A stretch of DNA of 35,149 bases from an uncultured Chloroflexota bacterium (GCA_902795255.1 CADBKS010000040.1:1-35149); one strand, 5' to 3'; counted from the stretch's first letter, positions 23,690-32,286 are shown. Numbers and translations are program-made. Notes: generated by a model from the letters alone, not told the origin.

Positions 23690-23718
23690 TTGACGATTTG
23701 TGTCGGGCGTGATATGAT
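23690..23718 (+). promoter_or_regulatory. Sigma-70-type promoter of the iron-type ABC operon
   Basis: TTGACG (23690-23695), 17-base spacer, TATGAT (23713-23718). Transcription should start near 23725, giving a leader of about 45 bases. Confidence 0.85.
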
Positions 23719-23730
23719 TTTTATGCTAAA

Positions 23731-23748
23731 TTTATCCGTGCGGATAAA
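23731..23748 (+). promoter_or_regulatory. Perfect 18-bp operator palindrome
   Basis: TTTATCCG-TG-CGGATAAA is a perfect 8-bp inverted repeat just downstream of the predicted transcription start. That is a classic repressor position. It does not match the usual Fur box or a CRE site. The regulator is unknown. Confidence 0.7.
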
Positions 23749-23771
23749 ACCAATCAGAAGGAGAATCATTC

Positions 23772-24755
23772 ATGAAAAAGACCCTTATTCTTGTTTTGGC
23801 TCTCTGCCTGCTCTTCTGCACTGCAGCAGCGTATGCAGACGGAAAAGTCATGCTGTATTCCTCCATGCAGGAAGACCAGCTGATGGCGATCGAAAAAGCT
23901 TTCGAAGCAGCGTATCCCGATATTGACATGGAATACTACTATGCTTCCGGCGGCAAAGTCATCACCAAGGTGACGACCGAAGCCCAGGCCGGCAAGATCG
24001 AAGCCGACGTGATCTGGACCGGCGACCCGTCCGACTATGAAGAATTCAAAGCCGCAGGATGGCTGCAGCCCTATTCCTCCCCGGAAGCCGATCACATCGC
24101 CGATACCTACATCGACCCGGATGGCTACTACACCGCCGCCCGTCTGGTGACCATGGGCATTGCCTGGTCCACCATGCTCGTCGATGAAGCAGATGCCCCG
24201 AAGACCTGGAACGACCTCCTTGACCCGAAGTGGAACGGCCAGATCGTCATGACCGACCCTGCCCAGGCTTCCACCACGAAATACTGGATGGCCGCCATGA
24301 TGCAGAACGAGAAATATGGTCCTGCCTTCTTTGAAGCCCTGCGCGACAACGGTATCGAACTCGAATCCGGCACCACCGCGACCCACAACACCGTCGCCGC
24401 CGGTTCCTATGAAGTCGGTATCTGCCTGGACTACGTTTCCGCCAACCTGATCGCTGAAGGTTCCCCGATGAACTTCCACTACACCAGCGAAGACGTCATC
24501 ACCATGACCAGCCCGCTGGGGATCTTCGCCGACAGCCAGAACGTTGAAAACGCTCAGAAGCTCTATGACTTCATCCTCTCCAAGGAAGGTCAGGAACTCC
24601 TGGTCGCCAACAACCTGGTCTCCGTCCGCGATGATGTCGAAATGAAAGTGGACACCTCCTCCATCGCCGCCATCAACCTGCCCGTTGACTTCAACGACCT
24701 GGCTGAAAACACCGGCGCTTATCTGGATCAGTTCAATCAGATCTTCAACAAATAA
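23772..24755 (+). CDS. ABC transporter substrate-binding protein, ferric-iron type
   Basis: A 327-residue binding protein of the family that includes iron(III), 2-aminoethylphosphonate and related binding proteins. Residues 1-21 form a signal peptide ending AAAYA before Asp; the Cys residues before it are not in a lipobox, so it is not an obvious lipoprotein. The mature part begins KVMLYSSMQEDQLMAIEKAFE, typical of the fold, with DVIWTGDPSDYEEFKAAGWLQ (quoted as landmarks) and later TWNDLLDPKWNGQIVMTDP. The ligand cannot be named: no Tyr-Tyr iron pair is certain. The start has AGAAGGAGA upstream. A hairpin follows the gene, which would keep this message more abundant than the downstream ones. 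Confidence 0.85.
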   Translation: MKKTLILVLALCLLFCTAAAYADGKVMLYSSMQEDQLMAIEKAFEAAYPDIDMEYYYASGGKVITKVTTEAQAGKIEADVIWTGDPSDYEEFKAAGWLQPYSSPEADHIADTYIDPDGYYTAARLVTMGIAWSTMLVDEADAPKTWNDLLDPKWNGQIVMTDPAQASTTKYWMAAMMQNEKYGPAFFEALRDNGIELESGTTATHNTVAAGSYEVGICLDYVSANLIAEGSPMNFHYTSEDVITMTSPLGIFADSQNVENAQKLYDFILSKEGQELLVANNLVSVRDDVEMKVDTSSIAAINLPVDFNDLAENTGAYLDQFNQIFNK

Positions 24756-24776
24756 GCGATCCTGACCGAATCAGGC

Positions 24777-24810
24777 AAGGGGGGCATGTGCATTCTGCTC
24801 ATGCCCCCTT
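24777..24810 (+). terminator. Intercistronic hairpin or attenuator
   Basis: AAGGGGGGCATG (24777-24788) pairs with CATGCCCCCTT (24800-24810), followed by ATTTAAA. The T tract is weak. It lies between the binding protein gene and the ATPase gene, a common place for partial termination or 3' end protection. Confidence 0.75.
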
Positions 24811-24837
24811 ATTTAAAACCCAATGAGGTAAATGCTT

Positions 24838-25983
24838 ATGGCAAACGTACGCTTTGAGAACATTACGGTCGGTTACGGCGACCATACGGTTCTGAAAGAC
24901 TTCTCGCTTGAGGTTGAAAGCGGACAGATCGTCTGTCTGGTCGGGCCGAGCGGCTGCGGGAAAACCACCCTGGTACGCGCACTGCTCGGGCTGAACAAGC
25001 CGGAGACCGGATCCATCACCGTGGGTGACAGGGTCCTGTTCGACGCGAAAAAACACGTCAACGTCCCGGCGGAAAAGCGCAACATCGGCATCGTCTTTCA
25101 GGATTACGCGGTCTGGCCGCACATGACCGTCATTGAAAATGTATCCTACCCGCTGAAAAAACAGCGCCGTCCGAAGGATGAGATCAAACGGCGCGCCATG
25201 CACGCGCTGGAACAGGTCCGCATGACGGAATACGCGAACCACCTGCCGAGCCAGCTTTCCGGCGGCCAGCAGCAGCGTGTGGCGATCGCCCGTGCCCTGG
25301 TCACGGATTCCGACGTGGTCGTGATGGATGAACCGATCACCAACCTGGATGCAAAGCTCCGCGAAGAGATGCTCCTTGAGATCCGCATGATCCAGAACCG
25401 TCTGGGTGCGACGATCCTTTACATCACACATGACCAGCAGTCAGCGCTCCAGCTGTGCGACAAGATGGCAATCATGCAGCCCGACGGCAGTCTCTGCCAG
25501 TTCGGCTCGGATGAAGAGATCATTCTGGAGCCGGCCAACCGCTTCGTCTTTGAGTTCATCGGCGTCTCCAACTTTATCCCAGTGACCTCCGAAGGCGGTA
25601 AATTCTATCTGGACTGCGGTCAGAAATTCGCACTCCCGCAGGCACTGGTCCCCGCGGGCAGCAATATCGCCGGCAAGGAACTGGGTGTCCGTCTGAATGA
25701 TGTGGTCTTCGACCCGGCTTCCCCGCTGAAAGCGACCGTCAAGAGCCGGATCTTCCTGGGCAGCGAATACAACTACTTCCTCCAGCTCGGCGGAAAAGAG
25801 ATCCGCGTACAGCAGGATATGCTGGCCGCCCGTCTGAACGGGACCCCGGAAGAAGGGGAGACCACCGGCATCACCTTCCTGAACCCGCATTTCTATGACC
25901 CGAAGGCACCGGAAGCCACTGCTGCCGGCACCGAAACCGCCGCCAAAAAGAAGAAGTTTTCTCTCTTCGGGAAAGGAGCATAA
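24838..25983 (+). CDS. ABC transporter ATPase, FbpC/PotA type (first)
   Basis: A 381-residue ATPase. Walker A is GPSGCGKTT, the signature [12 protein letters not shown], Walker [13 protein letters not shown] and the H-loop TLYITHD-like (ILYITHD). After about residue 240 comes a TOBE regulatory domain ([14 protein letters not shown]) and a Lys/Ala-rich tail ending [12 protein letters not shown]. Start at 24838 is chosen because GAGG (24825-24828) lies 9 bases before it; ATG at 24832 would be only 3 bases away. It is about the length of FbpC/UgpC proteins. A second ATPase gene lies after the permease, so the transporter probably has a mixed ATPase pair. Confidence 0.9.
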   Translation: MANVRFENITVGYGDHTVLKDFSLEVESGQIVCLVGPSGCGKTTLVRALLGLNKPETGSITVGDRVLFDAKKHVNVPAEKRNIGIVFQDYAVWPHMTVIENVSYPLKKQRRPKDEIKRRAMHALEQVRMTEYANHLPSQLSGGQQQRVAIARALVTDSDVVVMDEPITNLDAKLREEMLLEIRMIQNRLGATILYITHDQQSALQLCDKMAIMQPDGSLCQFGSDEEIILEPANRFVFEFIGVSNFIPVTSEGGKFYLDCGQKFALPQALVPAGSNIAGKELGVRLNDVVFDPASPLKATVKSRIFLGSEYNYFLQLGGKEIRVQQDMLAARLNGTPEEGETTGITFLNPHFYDPKAPEATAAGTETAAKKKKFSLFGKGA

Positions 25984-25986
25984 GCG

Positions 25987-27699
25987 ATGGCAAATCCGAA
26001 TGAAATGACCGCAAATGAAAGCGGCCGCAAACTGAACATGGACGCGATCCTGACCGTCGTCTGCTTCATTCTGCTGCTGATCATCGTTGTGATCCCGATC
26101 TTCATGATCATCTACAACGCCTTCTTTGATCAGGGAAGATTCTCTCTGGAACTGTTCACCTCCCAGATGACGGATTCCAAGAACCTTTCCGCCATGTGGA
26201 ACACGGTACAGATCGCCATTCTGACGACGATCATCGGCACGATCATGGGCGTCTTCTATGCCTGGCTGCTGGGCCGTTCCGACATCCCGGCCAAAGGCCT
26301 GATGCGCGCGCTCTTCAACATCCCTTACATGTTCCCCCCGTTCCTCGGCGCCATGGCCTGGGACCTGCTGCTGAACGGCCGTTCCGGCTATCTCAACCGC
26401 TGGCTGCGCACGACCTTCCATCTCTCCAAGATGCCGTTCAACATCAACTCGATCTGGGGCATCGTCTTCGTGGAAGTCAGCTATTACTTCCCGTTCGTTT
26501 TCATGCAGGTGGTATCCGCCCTGGAACGCATGGACCCGACGCTGGAAGAATCCGCCCGTATTGCCGGCGCCAAGCAGGGCACCGTCATCTGGAAGATCAC
26601 GCTCCCGCTGATGAAACCCTCCATCTCCGCCGGTGCGCTGCTGATCCTGACCACCTCCCTGGCCCACTTCGGTGTGCCGTCCATTCTGGGTTACGCCCAG
26701 GGGATCTACACCCTTCCGACCCGCATTTACGCGGTCATTTACAACTCGACCGGCTCCTTTGAGGGCATCCGTCAGGGCGCGGCCCTTTCGGTCATGCTGG
26801 TCGTCGTGGTAGCGCTCGCGCTGATTTTGCAGAACAAGATCCTTTCGGCAGGCTCCTACGACATCATCAAAGGCAAGTCCATGCGCCCGACGCTCATCAA
26901 GCTGCGCGGCGCAAAGATCCCGCTCCTGATCCTGGCCATCTTCACACTGGTCCTGATCGTACTGGTCCCGCTGGTGATGATCTTCCTCATCTCCTTCATC
27001 AAGGCCTACGGTCTGCCGCTGAAGTTCGAAAACTTCACGTTCGCCCAGTACCAGAAGGTGTTCAACATGAACGGTACGCTCGACTCCATCAAGAACTCCC
27101 TGTTCCTTTCCATCACGGCCGGTATTGTCTGCATGTTCCTCGGGACACTGGTCGCCTACGTGGTCCAGAAGATCAAGCCGAAGGGGAAGGAAGTTCTGGA
27201 AGTCATCTCGGTTCTGCCGTACTCGATCCCGGGCACCGTTCTTTCCATCGGCGTTATCCTTGCCTGGAGCGGCGCCATTTTCGGCATCACGCTTTACAAC
27301 ACACTGTGGATCATCCTCATCGCATACATGGCGCGCTACCTGTCCTTCTCCATGAAGACTTCCAGCGCGGCCCTGCTGCAGGTCCACTCCTCGCTTGAAG
27401 AAGCAGCGCGTGTCTGCGGCGCTTCCCACACGGAGAGCCTCACGGATGTCACGCTCCCGCTGATCCGCCCCGCGATGGTCTCGGGCTTTTTCCTGATCTT
27501 CCTGCCGGCGATGCGTGAAGTGACGACGTCCATCCTCCTGTACGGGCCGAAGACCATGACCCTCGGTGTGAAGATCTACAGCCTCCGCGACGCGGGCATG
27601 ATCCCGCAGGCGGCGGCGCTGGCCTCGGTCGCGATCATCATCATCATTATCCTGAACACGATCGTGACGGAAATCACCAAAGAACGGAAGGGGGTCTGA
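25987..27699 (+). CDS. ABC transporter double permease, FbpB type
   Basis: A 570-residue membrane protein in which two permease halves are fused, as in iron(III) FbpB permeases. Each half has about six helices and an EAA coupling loop: EESARIAGAKQGTVIWKITL in the first and EEAARVCGASHTESLTDVTL in the second. A first helix follows the polar N-terminus (VVCFILLLIIVVIPIFMII is the core). The second half begins near residue 300 with a new helix (LILAIFTLVLIVLVPLVMIF is the core). The start has AAAGGAG upstream. It is 3 bases after the first ATPase and 1 base before the second one, so all are one operon. Confidence 0.92.
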   Translation: MANPNEMTANESGRKLNMDAILTVVCFILLLIIVVIPIFMIIYNAFFDQGRFSLELFTSQMTDSKNLSAMWNTVQIAILTTIIGTIMGVFYAWLLGRSDIPAKGLMRALFNIPYMFPPFLGAMAWDLLLNGRSGYLNRWLRTTFHLSKMPFNINSIWGIVFVEVSYYFPFVFMQVVSALERMDPTLEESARIAGAKQGTVIWKITLPLMKPSISAGALLILTTSLAHFGVPSILGYAQGIYTLPTRIYAVIYNSTGSFEGIRQGAALSVMLVVVVALALILQNKILSAGSYDIIKGKSMRPTLIKLRGAKIPLLILAIFTLVLIVLVPLVMIFLISFIKAYGLPLKFENFTFAQYQKVFNMNGTLDSIKNSLFLSITAGIVCMFLGTLVAYVVQKIKPKGKEVLEVISVLPYSIPGTVLSIGVILAWSGAIFGITLYNTLWIILIAYMARYLSFSMKTSSAALLQVHSSLEEAARVCGASHTESLTDVTLPLIRPAMVSGFFLIFLPAMREVTTSILLYGPKTMTLGVKIYSLRDAGMIPQAAALASVAIIIIIILNTIVTEITKERKGV

Positions 27700-27700
27700 C

Positions 27701-28813
27701 ATGTCCGACCAGGTTATCCTTCATCACGTAACCAAGCGCTTTGCTACCAAGACCCTCGGCGATATCGTCGCCGTGGACAATTTCGACTTTGCCGTCCATG
27801 AGGGAGAATGCTTCTCCTTCCTCGGCCCGTCCGGCTGCGGCAAATCAACCACGCTGCGGATGATCGCCGGCTTTGAAGACCTCACCGAAGGCGAGATCGA
27901 ACTGTGCGGCAAACTGGTTTCCAGCAGCACCAAGAACCTCTACATCCCGCCGGAAGAACGCGGTCTGGGCATGGTGTTCCAGGCTTTCGCGGTCTGGCCG
28001 CACATGAACGTCTTCGAAAACGTAGCTTTCCCGCTGCGCATTCAGAAGGTCTCCAACGCGGAGGTAAAGGAACGTGTCAACAAAGCCCTGAAACACACCA
28101 GCCTCACCGGTCTGGAGGAAGTCTATCCGGGCGACCTCTCCGGCGGCCAGCAGCAGCGTATCGCCCTTGCCCGCGCCATCGTCACCAACCCGAAGGTCAT
28201 GCTCCTGGACGAACCGCTGTCCAACCTGGACCCGAAGCTCCGCGAGACGATGCGTTTCGAGATCAAGGCACTGCAGCGCGAGTTCGGCTTTACGATCATT
28301 TTCGTGACCCACGACCAGTCCGAAGCCATGGCGATCTCCGACCGCATGATGGTCTGCGACATGGGGAAGATCATGCAGATCGATACGCCGGAAAACCTCT
28401 ACAACAAACCGGTCAACCGCTTCGTCCACAACTTCCTCGGTGAGTCCACCTTCATCAACGTCGACGTCCGCGACGGAAAGGTCTACCCGAAGGGTGACGG
28501 CAGCCAGGCCATCAAACTGGATGTCCCGGCCGGTGCCGACCCGGAAATGGTCGTAGCGACCCGCCCGAATGAGATCGAACTGCTGCCCGCCACGGAAGAC
28601 GGCTTTAAGACCCGCATCGAAAAACGCATCTTCCTGACGGACCGCACGGAATACCTCGTCCCGGTCGGCGAACAGATGGTCAAGATCCAGACGCCGCACC
28701 GCGTGCGCTTCGCACAGGGTGATGCCTGCGCCGTCCGCTTCGTGGATCCGATGTGGTACCCGAAGGATGATGAAGAAGCTGAAAAGGAACGCGCCAAGCG
28801 CCAGCTCTTCTGA
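27701..28813 (+). CDS. ABC transporter ATPase, FbpC/PotA type (second)
   Basis: A 370-residue ATPase related to, but clearly different from, the first one. Walker A is GPSGCGKST, the signature [12 protein letters not shown], Walker B VMLLDEPLSNLD and the H-loop is IFVTHDQSEAMAI. A TOBE domain follows (residues ~245-360, with VATRPNEIELLPA). Compared with the first ATPase the N-terminus and TOBE differ, while the middle (GLGMVFQAFAVWPHMNVFEN against [18 protein letters not shown]) is close. AAGGGGGT precedes the start. It ends the operon, followed by a very long hairpin terminator. Confidence 0.92.
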   Translation: MSDQVILHHVTKRFATKTLGDIVAVDNFDFAVHEGECFSFLGPSGCGKSTTLRMIAGFEDLTEGEIELCGKLVSSSTKNLYIPPEERGLGMVFQAFAVWPHMNVFENVAFPLRIQKVSNAEVKERVNKALKHTSLTGLEEVYPGDLSGGQQQRIALARAIVTNPKVMLLDEPLSNLDPKLRETMRFEIKALQREFGFTIIFVTHDQSEAMAISDRMMVCDMGKIMQIDTPENLYNKPVNRFVHNFLGESTFINVDVRDGKVYPKGDGSQAIKLDVPAGADPEMVVATRPNEIELLPATEDGFKTRIEKRIFLTDRTEYLVPVGEQMVKIQTPHRVRFAQGDACAVRFVDPMWYPKDDEEAEKERAKRQLF

Positions 28814-28823
28814 TACCAAAGAT

Positions 28824-28871
28824 AACTTAAAGAAAAAGCTCCGGAATCTACCGGAGTTTTTTCTTTAAGTT
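28824..28871. terminator. Extended bidirectional terminator
   Basis: Core CTCCGG/CCGGAG (28839-28844, 28851-28856) with loop AATCTA and six T. Outer arms AACTTAAAG and CTTTAAGTT extend it to a 48-base near-perfect palindrome. Confidence 0.93.
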
Positions 28872-29093
28872 TTAGACTAATAATACTCTTTAATTGTTTC
28901 TTAATACTTTTATCGATATAAAAGCCTGCAGCAGCCGGACACACAAAAGCGCCCGGTACCTTATATCGAATCCGGCACGGACCCAATAAAGATCCGTCAG
29001 GCCCGGCTGCGATTCTCTTCACTTGCCACTTGCCACTAACCACTTTTCACCGGCGCGCAGCGCTTTCCCCGTCATGGATCACATCATAATTTA
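28872..29093. other. Intergenic region before the TrpX-type operon
   Basis: No gene can be supported. It is AT-rich at first, then GC-rich with scattered short repeats and the heptamer array at 29020-29050. The operon promoter starts at 29094. Confidence 0.5.
29020..29050. repeat. Heptamer array
   Basis: Four 7-base units plus a part: CACTTGC, CACTTGC, CACTAAC, CACTTTT, CAC. This is the most regular of the five arrays in the window. Confidence 0.72.
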
Positions 29094-29122
29094 TTGACAT
29101 GAAAAGTCAAAGTTATTATAAT
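29094..29122 (+). promoter_or_regulatory. Consensus sigma-70 promoter
   Basis: TTGACA (29094-29099), 17-base spacer, TATAAT (29117-29122): both boxes perfect. Transcription should start near 29129, so the leader is about 185 bases. Confidence 0.93.
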
Positions 29123-29128
29123 TCGACG

Positions 29129-29312
29129 CATAGTGACACTCCACGAATAATTGCTCCATAAAAAGGCTGTTTTGCCGCACAGGGAACACGCGGGAACGCT
29201 GTTCCCGGGATGGGTGTATTCCGGCTGAGCCGGTAACGTTTTCGAAAGTGCACGGAGAAGATCTCAGCGCCCTGATCGGGCGGGGATAAACTGATTTTCA
29301 GAGGTAGTAATT
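29129..29312 (+). promoter_or_regulatory. Long structured 5' leader of the TrpX-type operon
   Basis: Between the promoter and the trpX-like start codon lie at least three hairpins: CGGGAAC-GCT-GTTCCCG (29191-29207), CCGGC-TGA-GCCGG (29221-29233) and CGCCC-TGATC-GGGCG (29268-29282). The last is close to the ribosome site (GAGG, about 29303-29306). I could not match a T-box, TPP, c-di-GMP or guanidine riboswitch pattern. A cis-acting regulatory RNA is likely but unproven. Confidence 0.5.
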
Positions 29313-30263
29313 ATGAAAAAGTTATTTGTTTTTGTTTTGGCATTATGCCTGATGCTCGGCGTCAACTGTGTATCCGCTCAGGATGACAGCTACCAGGTCG
29401 GGATCCTCCAGCTGGTCCAGCACCCGGCGCTTGACCAGGCGACCCAGGGTTTCCGGGACGCACTGGTCGAAAAGCTCGGCGACAAAGTCACCTTCGACGA
29501 ACAGAATGCATCCGGTGACTCCAGCAACTGCGCGATCATCGCGAATTCCCTGGTCACCGCAGGCATGGACCTGATCATGGCGAACGCCACCCCGGCGCTG
29601 CTGGCCTGCTCCAATGCCACCGGCGACATTCCGGTGCTCGGCACTTCCATCACCAACTACGAATCCGCCATGGATATCGAGCTGACCGAAAACGGCGCGA
29701 CCGGTTTCAATGTGTCCGGCACCAGCGACCTGGCCCCGCTCGACGGTCAGGCCGACATGATCCACGAACTCTTCCCGAAAGCCAAGACCATCGGCCTGCT
29801 TTACTGCAACTCCGAAGCCAACTCCATTTTCCAGATCAAAGGCATCGAAGGCTATCTGCAGAAAATGGGCTATGAGACCAAACGCTACGGTTTCAATGAC
29901 TCGAACGACCTGGTGGCCGTCGTCCAGAACGCGACCGAATGCGACGTCATCTACATCCCGACCGACAATACCGCTGCCAACAACACGGAAGCCATTGCCA
30001 ACGTCGTGATCCCGGCCGGCGTCCCGGTCATCGCCGGTGAAGAAGGCCTCTGCGCCGGCTGCGGCGTCGCCACCCTGACCATCAGCTATTATGATATCGG
30101 CTATCAGACCGGTGTCATGGCCTACGAGATCCTTGCCGAAGGCGCGGACGTTTCCGAAATGGCGATCGCCTACGCACCCAAGTTCACCAAGAAATACAAC
30201 CCGGTCAACGCCCAGCAGCTGGGCATCACGATCCCTGAAGATTACGAAGCGATCGAAGACTGA
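29313..30263 (+). CDS. ABC transporter substrate-binding protein, TrpX type
   Basis: A 316-residue binding protein of the ABC_sub_bind family (PF04392), found in TrpXYZ tryptophan importers and many uncharacterised ones. The signal peptide covers residues 1-22 (KK, hydrophobic core, VSA before Gln); the Cys at 19 follows Asn, so a lipobox is lacking. Landmarks of the fold are YQVGILQLVQHPALDQATQGF at the start of the mature protein (first 20 residues of the segment), IMANATPALLA, PVLGTSITNYESA, KTIGLLYCNSEANS and PVIAGEEGLCAGCGVATLTI. The ligand could be tryptophan or another small molecule; sequence alone does not decide. GAGG lies upstream of the ATG, and a hairpin follows the gene. Confidence 0.85.
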   Translation: MKKLFVFVLALCLMLGVNCVSAQDDSYQVGILQLVQHPALDQATQGFRDALVEKLGDKVTFDEQNASGDSSNCAIIANSLVTAGMDLIMANATPALLACSNATGDIPVLGTSITNYESAMDIELTENGATGFNVSGTSDLAPLDGQADMIHELFPKAKTIGLLYCNSEANSIFQIKGIEGYLQKMGYETKRYGFNDSNDLVAVVQNATECDVIYIPTDNTAANNTEAIANVVIPAGVPVIAGEEGLCAGCGVATLTISYYDIGYQTGVMAYEILAEGADVSEMAIAYAPKFTKKYNPVNAQQLGITIPEDYEAIED

Positions 30264-30281
30264 ACTGTTTAGCCAATCACT

Positions 30282-30312
30282 CCGAAACGGCACCGCTCTG
30301 ATGCCGTTTCGG
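30282..30312 (+). terminator. Intercistronic hairpin
   Basis: CCGAAACGGCA (30282-30292) pairs perfectly with TGCCGTTTCGG (30302-30312), followed by TCTGTTATTT. It probably lowers expression of the permease and ATPase relative to the binding protein, like the hairpin at 24777. Confidence 0.8.
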
Positions 30313-30354
30313 TCTGTTATTTAATCAAACCCAAATCTCTGGAGGAAACGACTT

Positions 30355-31296
30355 TTGAATATTCTGCAGCTGATGAACCAATTACCCGGCGCGGTCTCAC
30401 AGGGGCTGATCTGGGGGATCATGGGGATCGGGGTCTACATCACCTTCCGGATCCTGGATATCGCAGACCTGACCGTTGACGGATCCTTCGCCACCGGCGG
30501 GGCAGTCGCGGCGATCCTGATCATCGCCGGCTGGAACCCGTGGCTGGCGGTCGCGGCGGCTTTCCTGGTCGGAATGGCAGCCGGCGCTGTGACCGGGATC
30601 TTCCACACCAAAATGGGCATTCCCGCCATCCTGTCCGGGATCCTGACCCAGCTGGCCCTTTATTCCATCAACCTGCGCATCCAGGGCATCGGGACCGACC
30701 TCGGCTCCCGCGCCAACGTCCCGCTGAGCATCAACAAATACAAAAATATGATTCTCTCCCTGCGCAACGTCGGAAAATTCGCCTGGAACAACCCGATCTT
30801 TCTGCTGATCCTCATCACCGCAGCCCTGATCGGCATCATGTACTGGTTCTTCGGCACGGAATATGGCTGCGCCCTGCGCGCAGTCGGCGCCAATCAGCAG
30901 ATGGCGCAGGCCCAGGGGATCAACACCAGCCTCGGGAAACTGATCGGGCTGATGCTTTCCAACGGACTGGTCGCCTTTTCCGGCGCGCTGATGGCCCAGT
31001 ATCAGGGCTTTTCGGATGTTTCCATGGGACGCGGAGCGATCGTGATCGGGCTGGCCGCGGTGATCATCGGTGAGGTGATCTTCGGGAAGGTCTTCCTGAA
31101 TTTCGGCATGAAACTGTCTGCCGTTTCGCTCGGCGCGATCATTTATTACCTGGTCATCCAGGTCGTTCTCTGGCTCGGGCTCAACACCGACGATCTGAAG
31201 CTGCTGACGGCACTCGTCGTCGCAATCTTCCTAGCACTCCCGCACTGGAAAGCCAAAATCGCTGCCGGGAAAAAGAAAGGAGAACAGGCCTCATGA
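30355..31296 (+). CDS. ABC transporter permease, TrpY type
   Basis: A 313-residue membrane protein of the branched-chain/ribose-like permease family (BPD_transp_2) used with PF04392 binding proteins. About eight to nine helices are visible. The N-terminal landmark is GLIWGIMGIGVYITFRILDI followed by DLTVDGSFATGG, typical of this subgroup. The coupling region includes ALRAVGANQQMAQAQGINT. The start is TTG at 30355, supported by GGAGG at 30341-30345 and by the family N-terminus. The stop overlaps the ATPase start (ATGA). The C-terminus is Lys-rich. Confidence 0.9.
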   Translation: MNILQLMNQLPGAVSQGLIWGIMGIGVYITFRILDIADLTVDGSFATGGAVAAILIIAGWNPWLAVAAAFLVGMAAGAVTGIFHTKMGIPAILSGILTQLALYSINLRIQGIGTDLGSRANVPLSINKYKNMILSLRNVGKFAWNNPIFLLILITAALIGIMYWFFGTEYGCALRAVGANQQMAQAQGINTSLGKLIGLMLSNGLVAFSGALMAQYQGFSDVSMGRGAIVIGLAAVIIGEVIFGKVFLNFGMKLSAVSLGAIIYYLVIQVVLWLGLNTDDLKLLTALVVAIFLALPHWKAKIAAGKKKGEQAS

Positions 31297-32102
31297 GCGA
31301 TACGAACATGCTGACTCTGCAGGGGGTTTTCAAAACCTTTAACCCGGGGACGGTGATCGAAAAAGCCGCCTTGACCGGCGTCGACCTTCAGCTGTCGAAA
31401 GGAGATTTCATCACCGTGATCGGCGGCAACGGCGCAGGGAAAAGCACGATGCTCAACGCCATCGCCGGGACTTTCCCGATCGACAAGGGGAAGGTCATCA
31501 TCAACGGACGTGACGTCACCGGGCTTTCGGAATACAAACGCGCTTCCATGCTCGGACGGGTCTTCCAGGACCCGATGATGGGCACCGCGGCCACAATGAA
31601 CATCGATGAAAACCTGGCGCTGGCCTACCGCCGCGGTCAGCGCCGCGGGCTGCGCTGGGGGATCACCAAAACGGAACTGGCGATGTACCGTGAAAAGCTG
31701 GCCGCGCTCGAACTCGGCCTTGAGAACCGGATGGGCAGCAAAGTCGGGCTGCTTTCCGGCGGGCAGCGTCAGGCGCTGACCCTGCTGATGGCGACCCTCA
31801 AAAAACCGGACCTGCTGCTGCTTGATGAACACACAGCGGCGCTGGATCCGAAGACGGCCGCCAAAGTGCTCTCCCTCACGGAGCAGCTGATCCGCGAAAA
31901 CGGGCTGACTGCCGTGATGGTCACCCACAACATGCGGGATGCCCTCGCCCTCGGCAACCGGACGATCATGATGCACGAAGGACGCATCATCCTCGACCTG
32001 GACGCGGAGGCTAAAAAGAACGCGACGGTCGAAGACCTGCTGAGCCAGTTCGGAAAGATCAACGGCCAGCAGCTGGCCAACGACCGCATGCTGCTCGTTT
32101 GA
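31293..32102 (+). CDS. ABC transporter ATPase, TrpZ type
   Basis: A 269-residue ATPase. Walker A is GGNGAGKST, the signature LSGGQRQALTLLMA, and Walker B LLLLDEHTAALDP, where His replaces the usual Pro after Glu; this form is normal for the subgroup. The H-loop is VMVTHNM, with Asn after His. AAAGGAGA precedes the start. It ends the three-gene operon and is followed by a strong terminator. Confidence 0.92.
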   Translation: MSDTNMLTLQGVFKTFNPGTVIEKAALTGVDLQLSKGDFITVIGGNGAGKSTMLNAIAGTFPIDKGKVIINGRDVTGLSEYKRASMLGRVFQDPMMGTAATMNIDENLALAYRRGQRRGLRWGITKTELAMYREKLAALELGLENRMGSKVGLLSGGQRQALTLLMATLKKPDLLLLDEHTAALDPKTAAKVLSLTEQLIRENGLTAVMVTHNMRDALALGNRTIMMHEGRIILDLDAEAKKNATVEDLLSQFGKINGQQLANDRMLLV

Positions 32103-32115
32103 CCGTAAACACAAA

Positions 32116-32149
32116 GGAGCCCGCCTGGCAGGCGGGCTCCTTTTATTTT
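32116..32149 (+). terminator. Intrinsic terminator
   Basis: GGAGCCCGCCT (32116-32126) pairs perfectly with AGGCGGGCTCC (32130-32140), 3-base loop, then TTTTATTTT. Confidence 0.95.
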
Positions 32150-32273
32150 AAGTGATACAACCTCAGACACTTCCGCTGTCAGGTCCCGTACGAAGCAGAC
32201 TTACCCCGGGCGGGCAGAGACAGAGATCCGCCATCCGCCTTGCGGAGCCGAAAGCACACGGTCCGGCCGGGAG

Positions 32274-32279
32274 TATAAT
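32274..32279 (+). promoter_or_regulatory. TATAAT box directly before a start codon (leaderless)
   Basis: TATAAT, then AGTCATC (7 bases), then ATG at 32287. There is no Shine-Dalgarno site. A -35 box is not evident. Confidence 0.55.
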
Positions 32280-32286
32280 AGTCATC

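Noticed and set aside
25441..27702. 753-codon minus-strand frame opposite the iron-type permease
   Set aside because: Antisense shadow full of Asp, Gln, Arg and Gly; the plus strand holds conserved ABC genes.
29221..29240. Possible TPP or T-box motif (GGCTGAG) in the TrpX leader
   Set aside because: The surrounding conserved TPP and T-box elements are absent; the match is just one arm of a small hairpin.
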